Below are positions 1 to 7,193 of a DNA stretch of 16,194 nt, in pieces; position 1 is the stretch's first letter, and each line of letters starts with the position of its first letter. A model generated the notes under the pieces. It was not told the DNA's origin. It searched no databases and worked only from the letters and a program-made list of their open reading frames with translations. The translations under genes and the position numbers were made by a program. Origin of the DNA: JAOUEE01 sp051011595. Lineage in GTDB: Bacteria > Actinomycetota > Acidimicrobiia > Acidimicrobiales > SHLQ01. Location: assembly GCA_051011595.1 (NCBI GenBank), contig JBPCTQ010000224.1, positions 1 through 16,194 of the forward strand. Direction: 5' to 3'.

Positions 1-227
1 ACCGCCGACACGAGCGGGGTGTCGACGAACGAACGATGCACGGGCGCCAAAACGAAGGCGCCGGTGGCAGGAATGTGTTCTTTGCCCCGCACCTCCAGCC
101 GGAACCAGAGACGCATCACCCCCTCGAGCATGGTTCGCAGCACCTTGAACACCACCCGCTGCACTCGCGACATCTGGCCACCCATCCGCTGGGGGGCCGG
201 CGGCACCGGCGCCGGCTGGGCGGTCAC
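1..227 (-). CDS. plsC: 1-acyl-sn-glycerol-3-phosphate acyltransferase family protein, 5' part only
   Basis: Only the first 75 codons lie in the window; the gene runs off the left edge. The reading frame starts with GTG at 227-225, whose last bases overlap the TGA stop of the upstream aroA-cmk gene (GTGA overlap), so translation is probably coupled. After a Pro/Ala-rich N-terminus and an amphipathic stretch (about residues 20-45) comes a segment typical of the PlsC/LPLAT family: ENIP-like 'GKEHIP' at 48-53 and 'VLAPVHRSFVD' at 59-69. His64 and Asp69 form the HX4D catalytic motif. In this family the enzyme acylates lysophosphatidate with acyl-CoA or acyl-ACP to make phosphatidic acid at the inner membrane face. 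A plsC next to cmk in an actinobacterial operon is plausible. The later motifs (FPEG, proline block) are outside the window, so the exact acceptor is not proven. Confidence 0.82.
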   Translation of the reverse strand, partial: MTAQPAPVPPAPQRMGGQMSRVQRVVFKVLRTMLEGVMRLWFRLEVRGKEHIPATGAFVLAPVHRSFVDTPLVSA

Positions 228-2173
228 TGCAAGGCCGCTTCGACAGCGTCGACCACCTGGTCGATGCTCATCAGCGATGTGTCGATGGTGATGGCATCGT
301 CGGCCTCGATGAGCGGGCTGTCGTCGCGCCCCTGGTCGAAGGCATCACGGCGAGCGATGTCGGCCGCCACGGTCTCGTAGTCGAGGTCCGACACCTCCTG
401 GGCCCGTCGCCCAGCCCGAACCTCTGGTGCGGCCGTGAGATAGACCTTGAGCCTGGCGTCGGGGAAGACCACCGTGCCGATGTCGCGACCCTCCATGACC
501 CCGCCGCCCCGTCGCCGAGCCCACTCTCGCTGACGGGAACGAAGCTCCTTGCGGACGTCGGGGTTGGCCGCCACCTCCGAAACCGCTCGAGTGACCTCGG
601 GGCCTCTGATCTCGGTGGTGGCATCGTGGCCATCGACACGTACACCCGCCTGATCGACAGTCAGCTCCATCTCGCGCGCCACCTCGCCCACCGCGTCTCG
701 TTCGGCCGGATCGATGCCACGGCAGATGGCGGCGTAAGTGACGGCCCGGTACATGGCACCGGTGTCGAGGTATTCGAGCTCGAGCCGTTCGGCCACGGCG
801 CGAGCCACCGTGGACTTACCCGAACCGGCCGGACCGTCGATGGCGATCACCGTCAGCTCCGATTCCGACACCGAATCCTCCACCTCTGTCGCCGACTCAT
901 CAGGGCGAGAACGTAGTCGGTCGAGCACCGCGAAGAAGTCTGGGAAGGTCTTGCTCACACAATCGGGGGCGTCGATGTCGACACTGGGTCCGTGCAGACC
1001 CAACAGCGAGAAGGCCATGGCGATGCGATGGTCGTCGTAGGTGTCGACCAGCCCCTGGTGATGCGAACCCGGTTCGATCACCAGACCATCGGGGCGGGGT
1101 TCGGCCTCGACACCGAGCTTCACCAGTTCGTCGACCACAGCGGCGATGCGGTCGGTCTCCTTGCCCCGAATGAAACCGACTCCTTCGATGGTGGTCGCAC
1201 CGTCGGCGGTAGCTGCCACCACCGCCAGGGTGGGAACGGTGTCGGAGATGTCACGCATGTCGACGGTCACCCCGTGCAGGGCCCGGCCACGGACGGTGAG
1301 GCCGTCTTCGCCGTCGACCACGTCGGCACCCATCGCCTCGAGCACGTCAACGAACCCGACATCGCCCTGCCAGGCATCGCGGGACAAGCCGGCGACGGTC
1401 ACCCTGCCGCCGGTGACCGCCGCCGCGCCGAAGAAGTACGACGCGGCTGAGGCATCCGGTTCGATGGCCCATGCTCGCCCCTGATAGCGGCCCGGTGAGA
1501 TCCGGTACCCATTGCCCCGAGTCTCGATCTCAGCGCCGAAAGCCCGCATCAGTTCGACGGTCATGTCGAGGTAGGGCCGGGAGACGACCTCGCCGTTCAG
1601 CCCCAGATCGAGACCGTCGGCCAGGAGCGGACCCACCATCATCAGCGCCGACCCGAACTGCGACGATCGGCTGGCATCGATCTCGACCGGTCCACCGGCC
1701 ACCGGTTGCTCGACGTTCACCGCCAGCGGGAATCCACCATCGGGAGCATCGACGCCGACACCGAGCGACTCGAGCGCCCTGATGAGATCGGTCATGGGAC
1801 GAGCCCGCAGCTGGGCATCGCCGTCGATCTGGTAGCGGCCCTGTCCAGCCAGGACCGCGGCCGCCACGAAGCGGCCGGTGGTGCCCGACTGGCGGGCCGT
1901 AAACGACCGTGGACCGGCGGCCACCGTGCCTCCGGTGCCCCCGATCAAGATCGTGGCGGTCGCTTGGTCGACGTCGACCCGAGCACCCATGGTCTCGATG
2001 CACGCCACCATGGCTGCGGTGTCCTCGGCGAACAGACACCCGGTGAGGCGGGATTCGCCCTCGGCCAGGGCAGCAATGAGCAGCGCCCGATTGGTGAGGC
2101 TCTTCGACCCGGGCACGGTGACAACATGGTCGGGACGATCGGTCAGCGGTTCGACGGTTCGGGGGCCGGTCAC
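224..2173 (-). CDS. aroA-cmk: Fused 3-phosphoshikimate 1-carboxyvinyltransferase (EPSP synthase) / cytidylate kinase, 649 aa
   Basis: This is one continuous frame with two full enzymes. Residues ~15-422 are EPSP synthase, which joins shikimate-3-phosphate and phosphoenolpyruvate in the shikimate pathway. Visible blocks are PGSKSLTNR (21-29), QSGTTGRF (95-102), DGDAQLRARPM (118-127), SSQFGSAL (170-177), RGKETDR (336-342), DTYDDHRIAMA (377-387) and SKTFPDFF (407-414). A short acidic/serine-rich linker (~423-438) leads to CMP/dCMP kinase at ~439-649. That domain has P-loop GPAGSGKST (447-455), YLDTGAMYRA (468-477), EGRDIGTVVFPDA (561-573) and the RRD...R..SPL lid region (608-621). Both halves have normal family length and intact motifs. 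The GTG start at 2173 overlaps the tyrA stop (GTGA), so it follows tyrA directly. An aroA-cmk neighbourhood is common in bacteria, and fused versions are annotated in some proteobacteria. I see no stop or frameshift at the junction. Confidence 0.95.
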   Translation of the reverse strand: MTGPRTVEPLTDRPDHVVTVPGSKSLTNRALLIAALAEGESRLTGCLFAEDTAAMVACIETMGARVDVDQATATILIGGTGGTVAAGPRSFTARQSGTTGRFVAAAVLAGQGRYQIDGDAQLRARPMTDLIRALESLGVGVDAPDGGFPLAVNVEQPVAGGPVEIDASRSSQFGSALMMVGPLLADGLDLGLNGEVVSRPYLDMTVELMRAFGAEIETRGNGYRISPGRYQGRAWAIEPDASAASYFFGAAAVTGGRVTVAGLSRDAWQGDVGFVDVLEAMGADVVDGEDGLTVRGRALHGVTVDMRDISDTVPTLAVVAATADGATTIEGVGFIRGKETDRIAAVVDELVKLGVEAEPRPDGLVIEPGSHHQGLVDTYDDHRIAMAFSLLGLHGPSVDIDAPDCVSKTFPDFFAVLDRLRSRPDESATEVEDSVSESELTVIAIDGPAGSGKSTVARAVAERLELEYLDTGAMYRAVTYAAICRGIDPAERDAVGEVAREMELTVDQAGVRVDGHDATTEIRGPEVTRAVSEVAANPDVRKELRSRQREWARRRGGGVMEGRDIGTVVFPDARLKVYLTAAPEVRAGRRAQEVSDLDYETVAADIARRDAFDQGRDDSPLIEADDAITIDTSLMSIDQVVDAVEAALQ

Positions 2174-3249
2174 GCCAGATCCCTGACCCGCGGCCGGTAG
2201 TCGTGGGCCCGCAGCACCTTCACCAACGCCTCGGCCGCGGCGTCCTCCACGACCAGGATGAGCACCCCGCGGTCGCCCTCACTGCCGTGAGCGATCTCGA
2301 TGTCGTAGACGTTGACGCCGACATCGCCCGCGATCTCGACCACCCGAGCCAACTCGCCGGGACGGTCCGGGATGGCCAGCCGCACCTCACAGAGCTCCTC
2401 GGGGTGCACGCCGCGAGCCGGCAGGTTGGTGCGGGCCACGCGAGCTCGACCCAGCCCGTTGGCCAGCCCGTCCCGATCGCCACTGGCCACCTCGTGCCGA
2501 ACCCGCTGGAGCCGGAGGATGAGCTCGTCGAGTACCGCCGTGATGGCGTCACTGTTGGCCGCGCAGATATCGGGCCAGATTCCGGGGTGACCTGCCGCGA
2601 TTCGTGTCATGTCACGGAATCCGCCGGCCGCAAGCCGCAACAGCGTTCCCTGCTCGACCGAACGATCGGCCGCCAACGTCATCAGCGTGGCCGCGGCCAG
2701 GTGAGGCACATGGCTCACCACCGCGACCAACTCGTCGTGACGTTCGGGAGTCAACACCACCACCTCGGCACCGAGGTCACCCACGATGGAGCGCACCACC
2801 GAGAACGCTTGCTCGTCGGCAGTGCCCGCCGTCGGGCGCAGCACCCAGATGGCGCCGTCGAACAAGTCGGCGCTGGCACCGTCGACGCCGGCCAGCTCGG
2901 ACCCGGCCATGGGGTGGCCGGCGACGAACCGGCGGTCGTGGATGGCGTCGGACACCAGCGTCTTGACGCTGCCCACATCGGTGACCAGCCCGCTGGTGGA
3001 GGCCAAGGCCATCTGGATGGCTTCGATCGAAGCTCCGACCGGAGTGGCAACGAAGGTGATCTCGGCCTCGGTGTCGATGCCCACGGTCTGAGCCGCCCCG
3101 ATGTCGACCGCCCGCTCGGCCCGCGCCGATTCGGTGTCGTGGGCCGAGACCGTCCAGCCCCGCTCGACCAGTGCCAAACCAATAGAACCGCCGATCAGTC
3201 CGGCGCCCACGACGTTGGCGCGGCGAGGAGGTCGGGGGCCGGTCGGCAC
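2170..3249 (-). CDS. tyrA: Prephenate dehydrogenase with C-terminal ACT domain, 359 aa
   Basis: The enzyme performs the NAD(P)-dependent oxidative decarboxylation of prephenate (or arogenate) on the way to tyrosine. A Rossmann fold opens the protein with GAGLIGGSIG at 15-24, followed by TDVGSVK (90-96) and the family motif GHPMAGSE (111-118), which carries a conserved catalytic-region histidine. VSHVPHL (178-184) and GFRDMTRIA (210-218) follow in the helical dimerisation domain. Residues ~286-356 read as an ACT domain (VRLAIPDRPGELARVVEIAG), which in other TyrA proteins binds the feedback effector, usually tyrosine. The GTG start at 3249 puts the glycine loop at the usual distance from the N-terminus. 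A TAACCT hexamer 8 nt upstream of that GTG suggests a promoter of its own, although the gene also lies only 20 bp after rluB. Prephenate versus arogenate specificity cannot be read from the sequence. Confidence 0.93.
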   Translation of the reverse strand: MPTGPRPPRRANVVGAGLIGGSIGLALVERGWTVSAHDTESARAERAVDIGAAQTVGIDTEAEITFVATPVGASIEAIQMALASTSGLVTDVGSVKTLVSDAIHDRRFVAGHPMAGSELAGVDGASADLFDGAIWVLRPTAGTADEQAFSVVRSIVGDLGAEVVVLTPERHDELVAVVSHVPHLAAATLMTLAADRSVEQGTLLRLAAGGFRDMTRIAAGHPGIWPDICAANSDAITAVLDELILRLQRVRHEVASGDRDGLANGLGRARVARTNLPARGVHPEELCEVRLAIPDRPGELARVVEIAGDVGVNVYDIEIAHGSEGDRGVLILVVEDAAAEALVKVLRAHDYRPRVRDLA

Positions 3250-3257
3250 GAGTCAGC

Positions 3258-3263
3258 AGGTTA
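3258..3263 (-). promoter_or_regulatory. Candidate -10 (TAACCT) for leaderless tyrA transcript
   Basis: On the minus strand TAACCT is followed by an 8-nt spacer and the tyrA GTG at 3249. The TANNNT hexamer at this distance fits actinobacterial leaderless promoters, where transcription begins at the start codon. There is no Shine-Dalgarno sequence in the 20-bp rluB-tyrA gap and no clear -35 box. The motif is short, so the call rests mainly on the same geometry recurring at scpA, phr, trpS and pyrG. Confidence 0.45.
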
Positions 3264-3269
3264 TCGGCG

Positions 3270-4037
3270 CTACTCCCCCGGCCCTTCCGATTTCTCGGTG
3301 TTGTCGATGTGGTCGAGGGCACGGGTGGCGGCGGCCTGCTCCAGGAGCTGGACCTCGTCGCGATCCAGCACCCGCCACTGGCCGGGGCCCAGCGTTCGGT
3401 CGCTCAACGGTCCGATTCGGCTGCGAACCAGCCGGATCACGGGATGACCGACCGCTTCGCACATACGCCGGACCTGCCGATTCCTGCCCTCGTGGATGAC
3501 GATGCGCAACAAGCTGGGTTCGAGGGCCGCCACCGTGGCCGGTGCCGTTGGGCCGTCATCGAGCTCGACTCCCTCGCGGAGGATTCGTAGCGCCGCCCGA
3601 GTGGGGTGGCCTTCGACATGGGCCAGGTATTCCTTGTCGACCCCGAACGACGGATGGGTGAGACGATGGGTGAGTTCGCCGTCGTTGGTGAGCAGCAACA
3701 ACCCTTCGGTGTCGAAGTCCAGTCGCCCCACCGGGTACACCCGGGGAGTGTCGGGGACCAGTTCGACCACGGTGGGCCGTCCCTGTGGGTCGGCGGCGGT
3801 CGACACCACCCCGGCCGGCTTGTGCAGCAGGTAGTGGACGAGGTCGGGGCGAACCCCCACCGGAACACCGTCGACCATCACGAGGTCGAGCTGCTCGTCG
3901 ATGCGCCGACCGAGCCGGGCGACCTCGCCGTTGACCTGCACCCGGCCGTCGGCGATCAGGTCCTCACACTGGCGCCGCGAGCCGATGCCGACCCGGGCCA
4001 GCACCTTCTGAAGCCGCTCGCCCTCCGACTCAATCAC
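3270..4037 (-). CDS. rluB: rRNA pseudouridine synthase, RluB/RsuA family, 255 aa
   Basis: The protein converts a specific uridine in rRNA to pseudouridine; in RluB the target is 23S rRNA near the peptidyl-transferase centre. An N-terminal S4 RNA-binding domain spans about 6-55 (ERLQKVLARVGIGSRRQCE at 7-25). The catalytic domain contains LLHKPAGVVST (70-80) and GRLDFDTEGLLLLTNDGEL (104-122), where Asp107 is the conserved nucleophile. A conserved GRNRQVRRMCEAVGHPV block follows toward the C-terminus. I chose the GTG at 4037 because it gives the normal family length and the S4 domain starts a few residues later. The open frame continues upstream to 4664, but only across scpB in another frame. 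No good Shine-Dalgarno sequence precedes the GTG. The 58-bp gap from scpB holds GC-rich inverted repeats instead. The position after scpB matches the conserved actinobacterial order. Distinguishing RluB from RsuA or RluE is by context. Confidence 0.92.
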   Translation of the reverse strand: MIESEGERLQKVLARVGIGSRRQCEDLIADGRVQVNGEVARLGRRIDEQLDLVMVDGVPVGVRPDLVHYLLHKPAGVVSTAADPQGRPTVVELVPDTPRVYPVGRLDFDTEGLLLLTNDGELTHRLTHPSFGVDKEYLAHVEGHPTRAALRILREGVELDDGPTAPATVAALEPSLLRIVIHEGRNRQVRRMCEAVGHPVIRLVRSRIGPLSDRTLGPGQWRVLDRDEVQLLEQAAATRALDHIDNTEKSEGPGE

Positions 4038-4095
4038 GGCCGGGCCGAACGCACTACCGGGTTTGGCCCGGAGGAGACGAAGCCGGCTCGGTCGA
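4038..4095 (-). other. scpB-rluB gap with two competing inverted repeats
   Basis: In minus-strand reading, CCGGG (4071-4067) can pair with CCCGG (4061-4057) around a 5-nt loop. Alternatively the same arm extended, CCGGGCC (4071-4065), can pair perfectly with GGCCCGG (4046-4040), whose end lies 2 nt before the rluB GTG. The two pairings exclude each other. There is no U-run, no clear SD and no TANNNT hexamer at leaderless distance. In DNA this GC-rich such pairings can arise by chance. Confidence 0.3.
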
Positions 4096-4917
4096 TCAGT
4101 CCGACCGCCCGGACCGGCCGGGCATCTCGATGACCACCGCTTCGGCCTGACCGGGGTGACGGGTGTCGAGCTCGGCGGATGCTTCGGCGGGCTGACCGGT
4201 GGTGAGGTCGACCACCTCGTCGGCTGCGGCTTGGTCGGCCGGAGGTTCGCCATCCGCGTCAGCCTCGGCGTCAGTGCCGGTGTCGGCGTCGGACAAGAGA
4301 TCCTCGACGTCGACCCGAAGCCCCGCTTCGAGGGCCTCGACCACCTCGGGACCGGGCACGAAGTCGCCCAGCGTGGGCAAATCGTCGAGCGAATCGATCC
4401 CCACCTTCTCGAGGAACAGCTGCGTGGTGCCGAACAGCACGGCCTGACCCGGACCAGGGTCACGGGCGATCTCGGCGATGTACCCGCGCTGGTCGAGGGT
4501 GCGCATGACGGCATCGACGTTGACACCCCGGATGGCCGCCACCTGCGCCCTCGAGATGGGTTGTTTGTAGGCCACGATGGCCAGGGTCTCGAGTGCGGCC
4601 GCCGACAGGCGACTGGACTGGCCATCGAGCACATACCGTTCGACGAACGCGGCCTGGTCGACATGGCTCTGGTAGCGGTACCCGCCGGCTACCCGCACGA
4701 GCACGAAACCCCGCTGATCGTCGTTGTACCGGCGCGCCAGCCGCTCGCAGTGGGCATCGACCAGCTCCTCGCCGATCTCGCACAACTGGGCCAACAACGA
4801 TGTCGGCACCGGCTGCTCGGCCACCATCACGACCGCCTCGATGGCTCGGTCGATCTCGGGGTCGAGTTCGGAGTCGTCGATGGGCATCGCCAAGGTCTCG
4901 GACGGATTCTCGGTCAT
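4096..4917 (-). CDS. scpB: Segregation and condensation protein B, 273 aa
   Basis: ScpB is the winged-helix kleisin-interacting subunit of the SMC-ScpAB condensin complex, which loads at and organises the chromosome origin region. Two winged-helix modules are visible: about residues 22-95 (DRAIEAVVMVAEQPVPTSLL onward) and about 100-190, the latter with LSAAALETLAIVAYKQPISR (104-123), RGVNVDAVMRTLDQRGYI (130-147) and FGTTQLFLEKVGI (162-174), all typical of ScpB. Residues ~200-273 form an acidic Asp/Ala/Glu-rich tail that is longer than in many ScpB proteins. The start is ambiguous. ATG at 4917 has AAGGA four bases upstream and lies 1 bp beyond the scpA stop. ATG at 4929 would overlap scpA by 11 bp and add four residues (MKDD). 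I prefer 4917 because of the SD. The gene is co-transcribed with scpA, its functional partner. Confidence 0.92.
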   Translation of the reverse strand: MTENPSETLAMPIDDSELDPEIDRAIEAVVMVAEQPVPTSLLAQLCEIGEELVDAHCERLARRYNDDQRGFVLVRVAGGYRYQSHVDQAAFVERYVLDGQSSRLSAAALETLAIVAYKQPISRAQVAAIRGVNVDAVMRTLDQRGYIAEIARDPGPGQAVLFGTTQLFLEKVGIDSLDDLPTLGDFVPGPEVVEALEAGLRVDVEDLLSDADTGTDAEADADGEPPADQAAADEVVDLTTGQPAEASAELDTRHPGQAEAVVIEMPGRSGRSD

Positions 4918-4918
4918 G

Positions 4919-5692
4919 TCATCCTTCATAACGATCGATCTCGAGTTCGGCCACGGCCTCGGGGGTACCGATCCAGCGGATGGCAATCTCGCCGAAGGTG
5001 CGCACCTGTTCGACGTCGACGAGGTTCTGTTTGAACAACTCGAGCACCGCCAGGAACCGCACAACCACTTCGATGCGGTCGACCAGTCCCTCGGTGAGGT
5101 CGCGGAACGAGATGTGTTGCACACGGGGCAACTCGTCGAGCAGTTCGACCACCGCATCGTGCACCGTGACGGTGATGGGATCGACGTGGAACAGGTCGAC
5201 CCGGGGTTCGGGGCGCGGGGTGAGGGCTCGGACATACGCGTCGCGTACGTCAATCGCCGTCACTCCGGTGAGCAGGTCGGGGGCCAGTCCGATGAACGCC
5301 TCGTCGAGACCGGCCCGGCGGGCGTAGGACCGGTCGGCCTCCGCGCTCATCCGCCGCAGCACGATGGCGGCGTCCTTGAACGTCTTGCACTCGAGCAGCT
5401 TCGACAGCAGCAGATCGCGGTGCTCCCAGAGCCCGAACTCGTCCTCGAGGTCGAATTCGCGGTCGTCGGGGAGCAATCGTCGGGTCTTGAGCTCGACGAG
5501 GGTGGCCGCGATCAGCAAGAACTCGGTCGCCACATCGAGGTCGCACATCTCCATGCGCTCGAGCTCGGCCAGGTAGGCGTCGACGATGTCGATCAGGGAG
5601 ATCTCGTACAGCTCCACCTCATCTTGAAGGATGAGCTGGAGCAGCAGGTCGAAGGGACCCTGATAGACCTCGGTCTGGACCTCGTAGGCCAT
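4919..5692 (-). CDS. scpA: Segregation and condensation protein A (kleisin), 257 aa
   Basis: ScpA is the kleisin that bridges the SMC head domains and binds ScpB, forming bacterial condensin. The N-terminal motif YQGPFDLLLQLI (10-21) is the family hallmark, followed by the helical SMC-neck-binding segment with LLIAATLVELKTRRLLP (about 59-75). The C-terminal winged helix RFLAVLELFKQNLV...FGEIAI (about 212-238) is the typical SMC cap-binding end. Length is normal. The ATG at 5692 begins six bases after a TAGGGT hexamer on the minus strand and has no SD, suggesting a leaderless transcript. It appears to be the first gene of the scpA-scpB-rluB-tyrA-aroA/cmk-plsC run. In mycobacteria a parA-like gene usually precedes it; here the divergent photolyase gene lies there instead. 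Confidence 0.95.
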   Translation of the reverse strand: MAYEVQTEVYQGPFDLLLQLILQDEVELYEISLIDIVDAYLAELERMEMCDLDVATEFLLIAATLVELKTRRLLPDDREFDLEDEFGLWEHRDLLLSKLLECKTFKDAAIVLRRMSAEADRSYARRAGLDEAFIGLAPDLLTGVTAIDVRDAYVRALTPRPEPRVDLFHVDPITVTVHDAVVELLDELPRVQHISFRDLTEGLVDRIEVVVRFLAVLELFKQNLVDVEQVRTFGEIAIRWIGTPEAVAELEIDRYEG

Positions 5693-5698
5693 CCGGGC

Positions 5699-5704
5699 AC
5701 CCTA
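5699..5704 (-). promoter_or_regulatory. Candidate -10 (TAGGGT) for leaderless scpA transcript
   Basis: On the minus strand TAGGGT is followed by the 6-nt spacer GCCCGG and the scpA ATG. This is a TANNNT hexamer at the distance expected when transcription starts at the initiation codon. No Shine-Dalgarno sequence is present and I see no convincing -35 box. The divergent phr gene 117 bp away has the identical hexamer and spacer length, which strengthens the call. Confidence 0.55.
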
Positions 5705-5797
5705 TTGCGCGCCAGGTCCACAGCCGTACATGGTCGGGCCGAAGATGCAATGGCGACCGACGACCAGCCTGGCCCCGGGTAGCGGAGGCCCCCTCAC

Positions 5798-5803
5798 TAG
5801 GGT
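5798..5803 (+). promoter_or_regulatory. Candidate -10 (TAGGGT) for leaderless phr transcript
   Basis: TAGGGT is followed by CGATCC and the phr ATG at 5810. The geometry is the same as at scpA on the other strand. No SD lies at a useful distance: the GGAGG at about 5784-5788 is over 20 nt away from the ATG. Confidence 0.55.
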
Positions 5804-5809
5804 CGATCC

Positions 5810-7183
5810 ATGCGGATTTGTTGTTGGTTTCGGCGCGACCTCCGTCTCGACGACAACCCGGCCTGGTCCCACAGCACCCAACTCGGCGACGAGGTGCTGG
5901 CCTTGTTCGTCCTCGATCCCGGTCTGATCGACCGGGTCGGTGATCGCCGCCGGCAGCTGCTCCTGGGTCACCTCGCCGCCCTCGATCGGCGGCTACGAGC
6001 AGCCGGAGGAGCACTGGTGATCCGCCATGGAGATCCCCGCCACGTGGTGCCGGCAACCATGTCCGAATTCGGCATCGACGCCATCACGTACAACGCCGAC
6101 GTCACTCCCTATGCCCAGCAGCGCGACGACGGCCTGTTCCCATCTCTGCCCACGCCCGCTCACCCGCACTGGGGAACGCTGGTTCACCCGCCGGGCACGG
6201 TGCTGACCCAGAAGGGTTCGTTGTCGCGAGTCTTCACACCCTTCCACCGAGCCTGGGCCGCCACGCCGTTCGAGACCTGGCCCGCACCGGCAGCCACCTG
6301 TGTGCTCGGAGCATCCGAACCACCACCCCCTTCTCCCAGCCCCGGTCCCATCATCGAACCGGGTGAGGACGCGGCCCACGAGCGGCTGACCAGCTGGCTG
6401 GAACGAGTCGATGACTACGAGCACATCCGGGATGCGCCGGGCGAAGACGGCACCTCGCGACTGTCGGCCGACCTACGTTTCGGCACGATCAGCCCCCGAG
6501 AGGTGCTGCACCGGGTGGGCGATCACACCAGCGGTCGGGCGGCTTTCACCCGGCAGTTGGCCTGGCGTGACTGGTATGCCCACACCACCCACATTCGCCC
6601 TGACATCGCCGCGGTGGCCATCCGAGCGGAGTACGACGGCATCGAGTGGCAGCACGATCCCGACGGTTATCAGGCCTGGACCCGGGGCCGAACCGGTTAC
6701 CCCATCGTCGATGCCGGGATGCGACAGCTGGCCGACTCGGGCTTCATGCACAACCGCGTCCGTATGATCACGGCGTCGTTCCTGGTCAAAGACCTCCTGA
6801 TCGACTGGCGCCTCGGAGAGCGCCACTTCCGGCGCCATCTCCTCGACGGTGATGTGGCTCAGAACGCCGGAAACTGGCAGTGGGTGGCCGGTACCGGCCT
6901 CGACGCCGCTCCCTACTTCCGTGTCTTCAACCCCATCACCCAGAGCCGCAAGTTCGACCCGCACGGGTCCTACATACGCCGATGGGTGCCCGAACTGGCC
7001 GAGCTCGACGATCGCAGCATCCACTGGCCCGCCGACCTCGGACCGCGCGAGCTGGCGGCCGCCGGAATCGACTATCCCCAACCGATCGTCGATCACGGTT
7101 CGGCTCGGCAACGCGCCCTGGCCGCGTATGCCGCGGCCCGCACGCAGGCGAAATGCGGCCGGGAAGTAGAACCCGACCACTAA
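5810..7183 (+). CDS. phr: Deoxyribodipyrimidine photolyase, class I CPD type, 457 aa
   Basis: The enzyme uses blue light and FAD to split UV-induced cyclobutane pyrimidine dimers. The N-terminal alpha/beta antenna domain starts with CCWFRRDLRLDDNPAW (4-19), the family signature. The FAD-binding helical domain shows DGTSRLSADLRFGTISPREV (213-232), RQLAWRDWY (248-256), WTRGRTGYPIVDAGMRQL (290-307), GFMHNRVRMITASFLVKDLL (311-330) and DVAQNAGNWQWVAGTG (348-363), ending with AAPYFRVFNP (366-375). These blocks carry the flavin-contacting residues and the tryptophans used for photoreduction. FAD-domain motifs resemble CPD photolyases of the E. coli PhrB kind more than plant-type cryptochromes. A Pro/Ser-rich linker (about 170-185) joins the two domains. 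The antenna chromophore cannot be judged. The ATG at 5810 has a leaderless-type -10 and no SD. The stop lies 10 bp before the trpS GTG. Confidence 0.94.
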   Translation: MRICCWFRRDLRLDDNPAWSHSTQLGDEVLALFVLDPGLIDRVGDRRRQLLLGHLAALDRRLRAAGGALVIRHGDPRHVVPATMSEFGIDAITYNADVTPYAQQRDDGLFPSLPTPAHPHWGTLVHPPGTVLTQKGSLSRVFTPFHRAWAATPFETWPAPAATCVLGASEPPPPSPSPGPIIEPGEDAAHERLTSWLERVDDYEHIRDAPGEDGTSRLSADLRFGTISPREVLHRVGDHTSGRAAFTRQLAWRDWYAHTTHIRPDIAAVAIRAEYDGIEWQHDPDGYQAWTRGRTGYPIVDAGMRQLADSGFMHNRVRMITASFLVKDLLIDWRLGERHFRRHLLDGDVAQNAGNWQWVAGTGLDAAPYFRVFNPITQSRKFDPHGSYIRRWVPELAELDDRSIHWPADLGPRELAAAGIDYPQPIVDHGSARQRALAAYAAARTQAKCGREVEPDH

Positions 7184-7186
7184 CCT
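7181..7186 (+). promoter_or_regulatory. Candidate -10 (TAACCT) for leaderless trpS transcript
   Basis: TAACCT, which includes the phr stop codon TAA, is followed by a 7-nt spacer and the trpS GTG at 7194. It is the same hexamer as before tyrA. The 10-bp phr-trpS gap has no SD (CTCGGGCCG is GC-rich but lacks AGGAGG), so trpS may have its own leaderless promoter inside the phr 3' end or be read through from phr. Confidence 0.4.
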
Positions 7187-7193
7187 CGGGCCG

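Larger units (their letters stand above)
5693..5809. promoter_or_regulatory. Divergent scpA/phr intergenic region, 117 bp
   Basis: This short stretch separates the divergent starts of scpA and phr and must hold the promoters of both. Each end has TAGGGT placed 6 nt before an ATG. The middle part contains no inverted repeat I can support, no SOS-type box and no obvious small gene. Direct GGCCCC copies occur near 5771-5792 but look like ordinary GC-rich sequence. Confidence 0.6.

Noticed and set aside
2203..3447. A 414-codon plus-strand open frame antisense to tyrA
   Set aside because: It lies opposite a complete prephenate dehydrogenase, has His/Gln-rich antisense composition and lacks any start context.
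4038..4664. A long N-terminal extension of rluB, open to 4664
   Set aside because: The extra ~209 codons lie entirely across scpB in a different frame and have Arg/Ser/Pro-rich shadow composition. RluB homology starts just after the GTG at 4037.
4930..5253. An upstream extension of scpB, open to 5253
   Set aside because: It overlaps scpA in another frame and shows shadow composition; the SD-preceded ATG at 4917 (or 4929) fits the family.
5693..5809. SOS (LexA) box controlling the photolyase, or any upstream of recN
   Set aside because: I looked for the actinobacterial TCGAAC-N4-GTTCGA type palindrome before phr and recN and found no acceptable match.
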